DNA from: JABDFW01 sp035550215
Lineage (GTDB): Bacteria > Bacteroidota > Bacteroidia > Chitinophagales > Chitinophagaceae
Assembly (NCBI GenBank): GCA_035550215.1
Contig: DASZPM010000031.1
Location: 248,001-312,000, forward strand
DNA length: 64,000 nt
Reading direction: 5' to 3'
Numbering within the stretch: position 1 is the first letter of the stretch; the number at the start of each line of letters is the position of its first letter. Positions 25,297 through 34,392 of the stretch are shown here, one piece after another. The translations under genes and the position numbers were made by a program. The notes beneath the pieces were generated by a model. It was given only the letters and a program-made list of their open reading frames with translations. It was not told the origin of the DNA and did not search any database.

Positions 25297-27639
25297 ATGA
25301 GAAAATATTTATTGCCGCTGGCAGTTTTGGCTATTGGCGTTAATGCGCAAGCCCAGCAGGGTGTACAACTTACTGCGGGTGACTACCAGCATGCGGAAAA
25401 CTTTTTAAGCTACAATACCGAGCCGTATATAGACCACAGCAGCGTACGGCCGGAGTGGTTACCTGGTGATAAATTTTGGTACCGCACACTTACGCCGAAC
25501 GGCAGCGAGTTTATACTGGTTGACCCGGCTAAAAAAACGTCATCCCCGGCTTTTGACCACCAAAAGCTGGCTGCCTCGTTGTCAGCAGCTACAGGCCAGC
25601 AATACAGCGGCGACCGCCTGCCATTTCAAATGATTAGTTTTTCAGAGGACGGAAAAGCAGTTATTTTCAGGGTAGATGGCAAGCAGTGGAAATATGACAT
25701 GGCAAGCGGTAAATGCACGGAGGATGGGTCACCTGTAAGGTCGGGCCGCGCTGATTTTGGCGGCGGCCGCGGCGGCAGGCGTTTTGGCGGCGGTACTGAC
25801 GTAATATCGCCTGACGGCAAAATGGCTGCATTTATACGTGATTACAATTTATGGGTGAGGGATATTGCCACGAAACAGGAAAAGCAGCTAACTACTGACG
25901 GTATAAAGGACTTTGGCTATGCCACTGATAATGCTGGCTGGAAAAGCAGCGACAGGGCTATATTACAATGGTCGCCAGACTCAAAAAAGATTGCCACATT
26001 TAAACAGGACCAGCGGGATGTTGGCGATATGTACCTGGTTACCACCAACGTAGGCCACCCCACGTTAAAACAATGGAAATACCCGTTGCCCGGTGATAAA
26101 TACATACCCATGATAACAAGGGTGGTGATTGATGTGGACCCTGCGAAAGTTATTACGTTGCAGGTGCCGCCTGACCCGCACAGGGCTACACTAAGTGATG
26201 ATATAAGCAGCAGTGGCACGCTTGATGACGTGGATTGGAATGATGGCGCTGAACTTGCTTTTGTGTCCACCTCACGCGACCATAAAGACGAAAAGTTCCG
26301 CATTGCAGACCCTAATACCGGCGCCGTAAGGGAAGTGTTTGAAGAAACAGTGCCAACGCAATTTGAGTCTGGCCAGGGCACTATTAACTGGCGTTACCTG
26401 CATAAGACCAATGAAATTATATGGTACAGTGAACGTGACAACTGGGGGCATTTATACCTGTATGATGCAACAACAGGCAAGCTAAAAAATCAAATTACCA
26501 AAGGAGACTGGGTGGTAACCAGGTTGCTTAAAGTGGATGAAAAAAACAGGGAACTGTATTTTATGGTGGACGGCATGGAAGAAAAAAACCCTTATTTCAG
26601 CCAGTTGTGTAAAGTTAAATTTGACGGCACAGGGTTAACTGTGCTGACGCCTGAAGTTGGAAACCATAGCATTACTTTTTCGCCGTCGGAAGATTATTTT
26701 GTTGACACCTATTCGCAGCCCGATGTTCCGCCGGTTACTGTAATGCGTACCATTGACGGCAAGCTGGTTTGTACCGTTGATAAAATGGATGTATCAAGGC
26801 TTGTGGCCACAGGCTGGCATGCGCCCATGCCTTTTACAGTAAAAGCGCATGACGGCAAAACAGATATATACGGTTTGCTGTTTACGCCAAACAAGCTTGA
26901 TGCAAATAAAAAATATCCTATTATTGATTACATATATCCCGGTCCGCAGGGTGGCAGTGTGGGTAGCTGGTCGTTTATTGCGTCAAGGGGTGATAACCAG
27001 GCGCTTGCTGAACTTGGTTTTGTAGTGGTTGTGCTGGAAGGTACCAGCAACCCGTTGCGCAGCAAAAGTTTTCACGATATGAGTTATGGCAACATGGCCG
27101 AAAATACACTGCCGGACCAGGTAACAGGCATCAGGCAGCTTGCTGCCCGCTATGGTTATATGGATACAACGCGCATAGGCATTTGGGGGCATTCGGGCGG
27201 CGGCTTTGCCACTGCAGGGGCTATGTTCCGTTACCCCGACTTTTTTAAAGTAGGCATTGCCGAAAGTGGTAACCATGATAACCGCAATTATGAAGACGAT
27301 TGGGGCGAAAGATATGACGGCCTTGTGTCAAATTCAGACTATGCAGCACAGGCAAATGAAAATTACGCGAAGAACTTAAAGGGTAAATTATTGCTGGCGC
27401 ATGGCCTGATGGATAACAATGTTCCGCCAGAAAATACTTTACTGGTTATTGACGCCCTTGAGAAAGCCAATAAAGATTATGACCTTATTGTTTTCCCCAA
27501 CAGCCCGCATGGCTACGGCCAATTTTCTTACTATATGATGCGCCGCCGCTGGGATTATTTTGTAAAGAATTTACTTGGCGCAGAGCCGCCAAAGGAGTTT
27601 GAGCTGAAACCGGCACAGGACCCAAGAAACGGTATGTAG
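25297..27639 (+). CDS. Dipeptidyl peptidase IV-like S9 serine peptidase
   Basis: A 780-aa exported prolyl-oligopeptidase-family peptidase. The ATG at 25297 opens a clean signal peptide (MRKYLLPLAVLAIGVNAQAQ); the longer frame from TTG 25258 adds 13 residues with no function. An N-terminal eight-bladed-propeller region (DPPIV_N) is followed by the S9 alpha/beta-hydrolase domain: nucleophile GIWGHSGGGFATAG (Ser633), Asp in HGLMDNNVPPENT and His in FPNSPHGYG. The nucleophile motif is GHSGGG rather than the commoner GWSYGG. A Gly/Arg-rich stretch (ADFGGGRGGRRFGGG) interrupts the propeller near residue 150. It probably cleaves peptides in the periplasm; monocistronic. Confidence 0.92.
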   Translation: MRKYLLPLAVLAIGVNAQAQQGVQLTAGDYQHAENFLSYNTEPYIDHSSVRPEWLPGDKFWYRTLTPNGSEFILVDPAKKTSSPAFDHQKLAASLSAATGQQYSGDRLPFQMISFSEDGKAVIFRVDGKQWKYDMASGKCTEDGSPVRSGRADFGGGRGGRRFGGGTDVISPDGKMAAFIRDYNLWVRDIATKQEKQLTTDGIKDFGYATDNAGWKSSDRAILQWSPDSKKIATFKQDQRDVGDMYLVTTNVGHPTLKQWKYPLPGDKYIPMITRVVIDVDPAKVITLQVPPDPHRATLSDDISSSGTLDDVDWNDGAELAFVSTSRDHKDEKFRIADPNTGAVREVFEETVPTQFESGQGTINWRYLHKTNEIIWYSERDNWGHLYLYDATTGKLKNQITKGDWVVTRLLKVDEKNRELYFMVDGMEEKNPYFSQLCKVKFDGTGLTVLTPEVGNHSITFSPSEDYFVDTYSQPDVPPVTVMRTIDGKLVCTVDKMDVSRLVATGWHAPMPFTVKAHDGKTDIYGLLFTPNKLDANKKYPIIDYIYPGPQGGSVGSWSFIASRGDNQALAELGFVVVVLEGTSNPLRSKSFHDMSYGNMAENTLPDQVTGIRQLAARYGYMDTTRIGIWGHSGGGFATAGAMFRYPDFFKVGIAESGNHDNRNYEDDWGERYDGLVSNSDYAAQANENYAKNLKGKLLLAHGLMDNNVPPENTLLVIDALEKANKDYDLIVFPNSPHGYGQFSYYMMRRRWDYFVKNLLGAEPPKEFELKPAQDPRNGM

Positions 27640-27643
27640 GAAT

Positions 27644-27680
27644 AAAAAAATCCGGGATTACAACGTCCCGGATTTTTTTT
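27644..27680. terminator. Bidirectional terminator between S9 and M1 peptidase genes
   Basis: Stem TCCGGGA (27651-27657) with TCCCGGA (27666-27672), flanked by A7 on the left and T8 on the right, so it serves both convergent genes. Confidence 0.93.
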
Positions 27681-27694
27681 ATGATGCAGTGTGC

Positions 27695-29665
27695 TTATTT
27701 ATCGCTTTTCCAAACATTGTTCTTCAGGTTAATATCCGGCAAATCTTTTCCGGGGTCAATCACGATGGATTTAATAGCCGAAGTGGAAGGATATTTAAAC
27801 GTCCATATACTGTTACGTTGCCAAATGTTTACCGGCAGGTTAAGCGTTTCTACAGTCCCGTTTTCCTGTGTTATTTCCAGTACAACAGGCATCGCCATTT
27901 TTTCCTTGTTCACTAACGTTATTAATGCGCCGTTTTTGGGGTCGTCTTTTACATATTTTACACCTTCAACTGCCTGGTCAAGCTTCCAGGTAGTAAAAAA
28001 CCAGGGCTTAAAAAACCAGTTAAGGTCTTCGCCGGCAGCATCATTCATCGCGCGGAAAAAGTCGTAGGGAAGGGGATGCTTAAACGCCCAATGCTTTATG
28101 TACTCATGAAAAGCGTAATCAAACCTTTCAGGGCCCAGTACCTGGTTGCGCAGCATATCCAGTCCCAGCGCTGTTTTTATGTAATATTGCCCGTAATCCC
28201 TCAGCCCTATGGCTTCAGGTGCAGTCATTAATGGGTCATTACTGTTCCTGAAGGAGCGTAAAATGCCCTGGGCCCTCTTGTTGGTATCCCTGTATTCGCC
28301 ATTATTAAATACGTTGGTGGCATATTCATTAATAAAGGTGTTAAAGCCTTCATCCATCCACATATATTTTCTTTCATTACTGCCAACAATCATAGGAAAC
28401 CAGTTGTGCCCTATTTCGTGGGTAACATCGCCCCAAAGGCTACCGTTTTTCAAGTTGCTGAGACAAAAGATAATACCGGGATATTCCATACCCAACGCCA
28501 CGCCGGATACGCTGGTAGCGTTGTTCCAGGGATATTCATAATACGCTTTGGAGTAAATTTCCATGCTGTTTTTCAGGTATTCAGTTGAGCGCCCCCATGA
28601 ATCTTTGCCTGCGCTTTCTTGAGGGTAGGCTGACATTGCCAGTCCCTTTCTGCCGGAGGGGAAATTCACCCTTGCCGCATCCCATATAAATGCTTTTGAG
28701 GCTGCCCAGGAAACATCACGGGTATTAAGCATTTTAAAATGCCAGGTCAGGTTTCCTTTAAATGGGTGAGTGGATGCCAGGTTAACTTCTTCGGGCTTAA
28801 TTATCATTACGGTTGTATCGCTTTTGCGGGCCTGTGCCAGCCTGCTTTGCTGTGTTGCCGTAAGCACCTGCGCCGGGTTTTGCAAATCGCCGCTGCCCAC
28901 AACCAGCATATTTGCCGGTGTTGTTATATAATAGTCATAATCACCATAGTCGCAATAAAATTCACCAAGGCCCATATAGGGCAAGGTGTTCCAGCCTTCC
29001 ACATCGTCATACACGCACATGCGGGGGTACCATTGGGCTAATTCGTACACGTAACCGTCTTTAAACAGCTTACGGCCCATACGGTCTGCACCATAAAAGG
29101 GAATGGAAAAGCTGTAAGTTACTTTTACGGCTATTTTAGCGCCTTTGCCAGCCATAGGTGTACGTAAACGTAGCTGCATGCGGGCATCGGTGATTACCGG
29201 TTCTACGGCATACGTTTGGCCTTTGTAGGTTACGGATACTGATTTTATATGGTAACCGCCCCTGCTAAAGCCCCTTACATCAAAACGGTCGCCTGTATAG
29301 GGTGTAACAGCCGCACCTCTTGAATCCGGCCTGAAAAGATTTTGGTCAAGCTGCATCCACAGGTAATCAAGGTTGTCAGGGCTGTTATTAGTATAGTTAA
29401 CCGTAACATCGCCTGTAATAGTGGTATCATCGGCAGCCTCGTTGAGTGTGGCGTGAATCAGGTAATCAGCACGGTTTTGCCAGTAGTTCGGCCCGGGCTG
29501 ACCGCTGGCAGAACGTGTATCGCCGGTTGTTACGGGCCACGTTATGGGGCCAAAAACGTCCTGGTGGTCGTACTTAATTGAATCGTTGGTGGGCTGTGCG
29601 AAAATGCCTGCTGAACATAACAGCATTGCAGTACACAGCAAAATGTGTGTTGTAACCTTTCTCAT
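27695..29665 (-). CDS. M1-family metallopeptidase (aminopeptidase)
   Basis: A 656-aa secreted gluzincin. The ATG at 29665 gives the signal peptide MRKVTTHILLCTAMLLCSAG; 15 residues upstream in frame are not needed. An N-terminal beta-sandwich domain (DYLIHATLNEAADDTTITGD) is followed by the zinc site HEIGHNWFP with the third ligand in MDEGFNTFINEYA and the exopeptidase-type motif GMEYPG replacing GAMEN. Probably a periplasmic aminopeptidase; it shares no operon with the convergent DPP-IV-like gene but both would serve peptide use. The next gene upstream (29800) also reads minus, 134 nt away. Confidence 0.92.
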   Translation of the reverse strand: MRKVTTHILLCTAMLLCSAGIFAQPTNDSIKYDHQDVFGPITWPVTTGDTRSASGQPGPNYWQNRADYLIHATLNEAADDTTITGDVTVNYTNNSPDNLDYLWMQLDQNLFRPDSRGAAVTPYTGDRFDVRGFSRGGYHIKSVSVTYKGQTYAVEPVITDARMQLRLRTPMAGKGAKIAVKVTYSFSIPFYGADRMGRKLFKDGYVYELAQWYPRMCVYDDVEGWNTLPYMGLGEFYCDYGDYDYYITTPANMLVVGSGDLQNPAQVLTATQQSRLAQARKSDTTVMIIKPEEVNLASTHPFKGNLTWHFKMLNTRDVSWAASKAFIWDAARVNFPSGRKGLAMSAYPQESAGKDSWGRSTEYLKNSMEIYSKAYYEYPWNNATSVSGVALGMEYPGIIFCLSNLKNGSLWGDVTHEIGHNWFPMIVGSNERKYMWMDEGFNTFINEYATNVFNNGEYRDTNKRAQGILRSFRNSNDPLMTAPEAIGLRDYGQYYIKTALGLDMLRNQVLGPERFDYAFHEYIKHWAFKHPLPYDFFRAMNDAAGEDLNWFFKPWFFTTWKLDQAVEGVKYVKDDPKNGALITLVNKEKMAMPVVLEITQENGTVETLNLPVNIWQRNSIWTFKYPSTSAIKSIVIDPGKDLPDINLKNNVWKSDK

Positions 29666-29799
29666 GTGTTGAAGATTGTGAGGGCGGCAAGTTAAGTACA
29701 AAGCAGGCAATTGATTGAAGTAAAAGCCTAAAAACGGTAAAAAGACTGTTTTGGTGGGATTATTATATGCTGGACGGGATATTATATCAATCTTAGATG

Positions 29800-31860
29800 T
29801 TAACCAGCAGAAGGTAATTCAATATAAAATGTGGTACCGCTGCCCATAACGCTTTCAAACCATATACGCCCCCCGTGTTTTTCAATAATATTTTTAGAGA
29901 TAGAAAGCCCCAGCCCAAATGGCTTCTCGCCCATTGTACCGGCCCTTTTCGCCTCTGTGAAAATATCAAAAATAATGGCCTTATTTTTTTCCGGTATGCC
30001 AATGCCGTTATCGGTAATATTTATTATAACCCGGTTGCCGCTTTGTTTAAGGGATACGCGAACCTCGCCTCCCGGCTGGGTAAATTTAATTGCATTAACA
30101 ATAATATTGGTAAACACGCGCCACAATTTCTCGTGGTTGGCGTTTGACCAAACCGGGCCTTTGTCGTTTTCAAACGACAAAAGCTGGGTTTTTTCGTTGG
30201 CTTTAAACTGCAGCAGTTCTACGGTATCATTCAACAGGGCTGAGATATCAAGTCGCTGAACAGCCATGGGTTCATTTTCTTCGGCAAGGCCAGACCTGAA
30301 TAATTCATTAATCATCTCTATTGAATGATTGCCTGTCGCTTCAATAAGCTGTACCATCCTTTTGGCATCGTCGCTCAGCCTTTCTTCTCTCAGCACCATA
30401 GAGGCTATGCCGGTAATGCCGCCCAGCGGGTTTCGCAGGTCGTGGGCCATGATGCGCATTATGCGCAGGTAATTTTTGTTGGCTGCCTCAAGTTCCCCAA
30501 GCGCCTTTTGTAAATCTTTATTATGTAAAATAGTATCCTTATGGCTCTTGCGGCTTTTGTACAGGTTACGATACGCCAGGAAAATAATTATAAGTGATAG
30601 CAGAACCACTATCGTTATCGCCCACAGGTAAATTTGGTTAACCTTCTCTTTTATTTTCAATTCTTCCAGCGTATGTTGTTGCTGTATTGTGCTAAACTCT
30701 TTTCCAACGTTTAAATTTTTTACAACAGTGTTGCTTTTGTCAAGAGAATCCTGCAGGCGGATGCTTTCAGCCAATTCATTATAAGCCGCAGGTATTTTAT
30801 TATTTTTCAAAAGAAACTCCGCATAAAGCTTGTGCCATTTTACTTTAGAGTCAGAATTGCGCTTACTGAAGCTTTGCAGCAGCCGCCCGCTGTGGTCAAA
30901 AGCATCCTGCGCCTTTTTGTAATTGCCGGTCCTGGTGTAAAGGTCCGCCAGCTTAAGCAGGGGCGGTATTAAAATACCGTCAACCTTGGGAAACTTTATG
31001 CTGATAGATTTTTCCAGGTAATAAGCGGCGCTATCATTCCGCCCCAGCTTGATATACAACCCCCCTAAATTATCATATACAACCAATCGTGATGGATTAA
31101 GCAGGCTGCTGTCTATTTTGCCTGCATTCTGGCTGTTCAAAAAGGTTATGTCTGTTAAATAACAAAAAGCGGCACTATCCAGGTCTGATGCCCTATCGTA
31201 AGCCAACCCTGCATTGTCAAGGTTGCCTTGTTTCAGCATAAATAGCTTTTGGGGTATTTCTTCGCTGCAATTGTCCAGCAAAAGGTATGCGTTGTACCAG
31301 CTTCTGCCAGCCATGCGGTAGTTGCCCTGGTCGTAATAAATACCTGCAATTTTAGACAATACCAGTGACCTTGTGCAACCGGTTATATCATTTACTTCGG
31401 CCGCTTTCTCATAAAATTGAAGGGCGAGGTTAAATTTTTGACTAATACTGCAGGCTTCACCTTTGGCCACAAGCGCCTTTGCATATTCGACGGGGAACAG
31501 GCGCGTAATTTCCCCGTTATTAAAAACAGCTACCGCACTGTCAGCATATAAATTCATTGTGTACTCGTTATCTCTTTCCTGGTCAACCCTTATGCGGTAA
31601 TAGGCTGCCATTACCGGGGTTGGCAGGTTTTTATATTTGTCCCTCAAGCCAAAGAGGAAGGAAATGGCAGAATCTGTACGATGGGCAAGACGGAGACTAT
31701 CAACCGTTTGAAGCTGATTCGTTATTTCCCCAACATTTACCACAATACCGCCGGTGCAACCTGAAAAAGATATAACCGAAGCCAGGGAAAATAAGAAAAG
31801 GGCAGGAAAAATAAAGCTTGCTTTTAGTCGGTTGGTTATTTGAGGCAAAGGAGGCAGCAA
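29800..31860 (-). CDS. TPR-containing membrane sensor histidine kinase
   Basis: A 686-aa kinase. The N-terminus has a hydrophobic leader ending at SFSGC (Cys35), a possible lipobox. A TPR array of about 350 residues follows in the periplasm (NLALQFYEKAAEV, NYRMAGRSWYNAYLLL, LGRNDSAAYYLEKSI, NYKKAQDAFDHSGRL), then a coiled segment, one TM helix (WAITIVVLLSLIIIFLA, ~413-433), HisKA with the phospho-His in MAHDLRNPLGG, and HATPase_c (NIIVNAIKFTQPGG, ITDNGIGIP, FGLGLSISKNIIEKHGG). There is no receiver domain and no response regulator nearby, so the partner is elsewhere. The stimulus is unknown. Confidence 0.9.
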   Translation of the reverse strand: MLPPLPQITNRLKASFIFPALFLFSLASVISFSGCTGGIVVNVGEITNQLQTVDSLRLAHRTDSAISFLFGLRDKYKNLPTPVMAAYYRIRVDQERDNEYTMNLYADSAVAVFNNGEITRLFPVEYAKALVAKGEACSISQKFNLALQFYEKAAEVNDITGCTRSLVLSKIAGIYYDQGNYRMAGRSWYNAYLLLDNCSEEIPQKLFMLKQGNLDNAGLAYDRASDLDSAAFCYLTDITFLNSQNAGKIDSSLLNPSRLVVYDNLGGLYIKLGRNDSAAYYLEKSISIKFPKVDGILIPPLLKLADLYTRTGNYKKAQDAFDHSGRLLQSFSKRNSDSKVKWHKLYAEFLLKNNKIPAAYNELAESIRLQDSLDKSNTVVKNLNVGKEFSTIQQQHTLEELKIKEKVNQIYLWAITIVVLLSLIIIFLAYRNLYKSRKSHKDTILHNKDLQKALGELEAANKNYLRIMRIMAHDLRNPLGGITGIASMVLREERLSDDAKRMVQLIEATGNHSIEMINELFRSGLAEENEPMAVQRLDISALLNDTVELLQFKANEKTQLLSFENDKGPVWSNANHEKLWRVFTNIIVNAIKFTQPGGEVRVSLKQSGNRVIINITDNGIGIPEKNKAIIFDIFTEAKRAGTMGEKPFGLGLSISKNIIEKHGGRIWFESVMGSGTTFYIELPSAG

Positions 31861-32012
31861 TAAGGAGTTAACAAATTTTTTGCAAAATTACTATTTTAAA
31901 GATTAAATAATCTAAAAATGGTTGAAGTGAGACCTCTACGCACCTGGTATTGCTGGCGAATGTTTGTTTGACAGCCTTTAAAACCTTGAAAAATAACAAT
32001 AAAATAAAGAGC

Positions 32013-32046
32013 AAAATAAAGCCCCGCTAACCTTAATTCGCGGGGC
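32013..32046 (-). terminator. Terminator at the end of the carbohydrate cluster
   Basis: On the minus strand GCCCCGC (32046-32040) pairs with GCGGGGC (32027-32021), 12-nt loop, then TTTATTTT. It follows the carboxylesterase stop. Confidence 0.88.
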
Positions 32047-32068
32047 CTTATATTTTTATCTAAAAAGT

Positions 32069-33631
32069 TTACTTATTTTCTTTAATGAGAAAATCAAGGC
32101 GTGCTTTGCCGGGTAATGATTCTGCCTCAACCTGGTCGCCAAGTATCATCGTCATATTATTGGTGGTGTTATAGACCGGCCAGGCGGGTAAACCTTTGCC
32201 ATTCGGGTTGCCGGTTTTTACAAAATTCGCCCAATAGGTTGACATGGTTTTAGCCAGTTCGCGGTCAACGGGCTGCCATGGGCAGCGGTGTACAAAATCC
32301 AGGTTATCATAAGCATAAGCAACTTCGCCGGTATGGAATGCTCCGTATTTTACATAATCGCCTATGGCGGGTAGCCGGCGTGTAAAATGATACAGGAATA
32401 CTTTGTGTTTACTTTTCTCTGCCTGTATGTTTGCCCATGTATAGTTTTGCACGCCGAATATCTGGTCGCGCGAAAGCTTTCCCTGCGAGGCGGCCGCTTC
32501 TTCATCAGAACTGGCCGGGTAATATTGCAGGAGCATAGAGGCATCAGCCCCCCACCTGGTTTTAGCCTGTTTTTTAAATTGTTCCGCCGTTTGGGGCTTG
32601 CCAAATATTACGCCATCATCTTCATTCCAGCCTGTTAATAAATCAACATCATTTTCTTTGCCTGCAGCAAATATTTGGGCGATTGACTGCGGCAAAACAT
32701 ACCCGTCAACTATAGGAGAACGAAAACCTGTTTGTTTTTTCATGAGGTCTTCTGCCGGCATTTTTCTTAAATCGGCGATTGAGGCGCCGAGCTTTGCACC
32801 GTCGGCCTCTGCTTCTTTTAATGTAGATGCGCCTCTTATGGGGCTGGTAATAAAGCTTGCGCCGCTTTCGGCGATAGCATGCTTAAACAATCCTTTGCAG
32901 AGAGGTGAAGCCACAAGGCAGTTAACGCTCATAGAGCCGGCCGATTGCCCGGCAACTGTTACATTATTGGGGTCGCCGCCAAAGGCCGCTATGTTTTTCT
33001 TAACCCACTCCAGCCCGGCTATTTGGTCAAGCAGGCCATAATTGCCGGAAGCATTGTGCGGTGATTCTTTCGTTAATTCAGGATGGGCAAAAAAGCCGAA
33101 AATGCCTACACGGTAATTAACGCTCACGAATATGATGCCTTTTTTTGCCATTGCTTCGCCATCATAAATAGCGCAGCCCGCACCCCCGCTGGCAAACCCC
33201 CCGCCATAAATCCATACAATAACGGGCCTTTTTTCTTTAGCAGAGGAAGCTCCTGTCCATACATTCAGGTAAAGGCAGTCTTCGCTGATGGGCTCTTTTG
33301 GTATAAGGTATTCCTCGCTCCATGGGCCGAAAGGCACAGGTGCACCCTGCATAGGGCTTGGCCCGAAAGCGTCGCATTTTTTTACACCCTGCCAGGGCGC
33401 TACGGGCTGGGGTGCTTTCCAGCGAAGATCGCCTATAGGTGGGGCGGCAAAGGGAATACCTCTAAAAATATGAACGTCTCCCGCGGTATTGGTTGTGCCG
33501 GACACGAGGCCGCCCTCAACCTTAACAGTTTCGAAAGCTGATTTTTTAAAAGGGGCGAATGCTGCCACTGCCAAAACACCGGTTAGAACAATACATGGTA
33601 TAACGAATGCTGTAATTTTTTTAGGCATCAT
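32069..33631 (-). CDS. Type-B carboxylesterase
   Basis: A 520-aa exported alpha/beta-hydrolase with hydrophobic leader (KITAFVIPCIVLTGVLAVAA). Family landmarks: FRGIPFAAPPIGDLRWKAPQ, EDCLYLNVWTG, oxyanion HGG-like IYGGGF, nucleophile VTVAGQSAGSMSV (Ser), and His in AFHTGEVAYAY near the C-terminus. The GGG where most members have HGG is notable. It may remove acyl or aryl ester groups from glycoside substrates. It is the last gene of the minus-strand carbohydrate run, 40 nt after DUF1080, and is followed by a terminator. Confidence 0.9.
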   Translation of the reverse strand: MMPKKITAFVIPCIVLTGVLAVAAFAPFKKSAFETVKVEGGLVSGTTNTAGDVHIFRGIPFAAPPIGDLRWKAPQPVAPWQGVKKCDAFGPSPMQGAPVPFGPWSEEYLIPKEPISEDCLYLNVWTGASSAKEKRPVIVWIYGGGFASGGAGCAIYDGEAMAKKGIIFVSVNYRVGIFGFFAHPELTKESPHNASGNYGLLDQIAGLEWVKKNIAAFGGDPNNVTVAGQSAGSMSVNCLVASPLCKGLFKHAIAESGASFITSPIRGASTLKEAEADGAKLGASIADLRKMPAEDLMKKQTGFRSPIVDGYVLPQSIAQIFAAGKENDVDLLTGWNEDDGVIFGKPQTAEQFKKQAKTRWGADASMLLQYYPASSDEEAAASQGKLSRDQIFGVQNYTWANIQAEKSKHKVFLYHFTRRLPAIGDYVKYGAFHTGEVAYAYDNLDFVHRCPWQPVDRELAKTMSTYWANFVKTGNPNGKGLPAWPVYNTTNNMTMILGDQVEAESLPGKARLDFLIKENK

Positions 33632-33671
33632 AACGGCAAGTTTGGTTTAGTATTTATGAAAGATGTTTCAT

Positions 33672-34361
33672 TTAATCTTTTAATTCTTTGATACCGATAT
33701 TCCTGAAACGGTGTTTTGCCCCTGGCTGCCATGAGCCCAGGCCCATGCCTACACCTGCGGCATCCGAGTACAGGGCAGTCCAATGGCATTGTAAAGCTAT
33801 ATGCCCGCTTGTTTCACCGGCAATAAGGTCATTCCTTGGTTCAATAACATCAAAAATCAATGCACCGTTTACCCAAAGGGTTACGTGTGGCGTGTCGCCG
33901 GTGATGCGAATACGGAAAGAGTTCCAGTCATTGGCTTTCCACACCTTTTTAATAGCAGAAGCGTCGGGGCTTTTGCTTACATTAATACGCTCACCTAACA
34001 ATTGGCCGGTGCCACCCGGCTCTGCCAGTTCAATTTGATAAGCTACACCACTTTCACTCGAACGTAAAAAAATGCCACCGTTAGAAAACGAGTCAATCTT
34101 CACTTCAACGTATAATTCAAAGTTTTTATACTTTTTATCTGTCATTAAAAGACCGCCCTGTCCATACGGGTTTTCCGTGCCGGTTATTATGCCATCGTCC
34201 ACGCTAAAACTTGGCGTAGTGCCCTGGTGAGTGCTTCTGCTTATGTGCCACCCTTTTAAATCTTTACCGTCAAATAATGGCTTAAATCCTTTCGGTATGC
34301 CTGTTTGAGCGTTTGCTGCACCAACGGCGAGGGTGAATATTATTGATGTTATTAAGCGCAT
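33672..34361 (-). CDS. DUF1080 protein (3-keto-disaccharide hydrolase family)
   Basis: A 229-aa exported protein (signal MRLITSIIFTLAVGAANAQ) with one concanavalin-like DUF1080 domain: GFKPLFDGKDLKGWHISR, SVDDGIITGTENPYGQGGLLM, FELYVEVKIDSFSNGGIFLR, GVAYQIELAE, WNSFRIRITGDTPHVTLWVNG, SGHIALQCHW and FRNIGIKEL. Members hydrolyse 3-keto-glycosides made by a dehydrogenase, an alternative to ordinary glycosidases. Together with the GMC, epimerase and dehydrogenase genes this is the best pointer to a keto-glycoside pathway. It lies between the SUMF1-like and esterase genes with 31- and 40-nt gaps. Confidence 0.9.
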   Translation of the reverse strand: MRLITSIIFTLAVGAANAQTGIPKGFKPLFDGKDLKGWHISRSTHQGTTPSFSVDDGIITGTENPYGQGGLLMTDKKYKNFELYVEVKIDSFSNGGIFLRSSESGVAYQIELAEPGGTGQLLGERINVSKSPDASAIKKVWKANDWNSFRIRITGDTPHVTLWVNGALIFDVIEPRNDLIAGETSGHIALQCHWTALYSDAAGVGMGLGSWQPGAKHRFRNIGIKELKD

Positions 34362-34392
34362 ACAAAAATTTTATCCTGGAATTGTAAGCTAT

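Noticed and set aside
33083..33541. 152-aa plus-strand frame
   Set aside because: Antisense shadow of the carboxylesterase gene; low-complexity translation.
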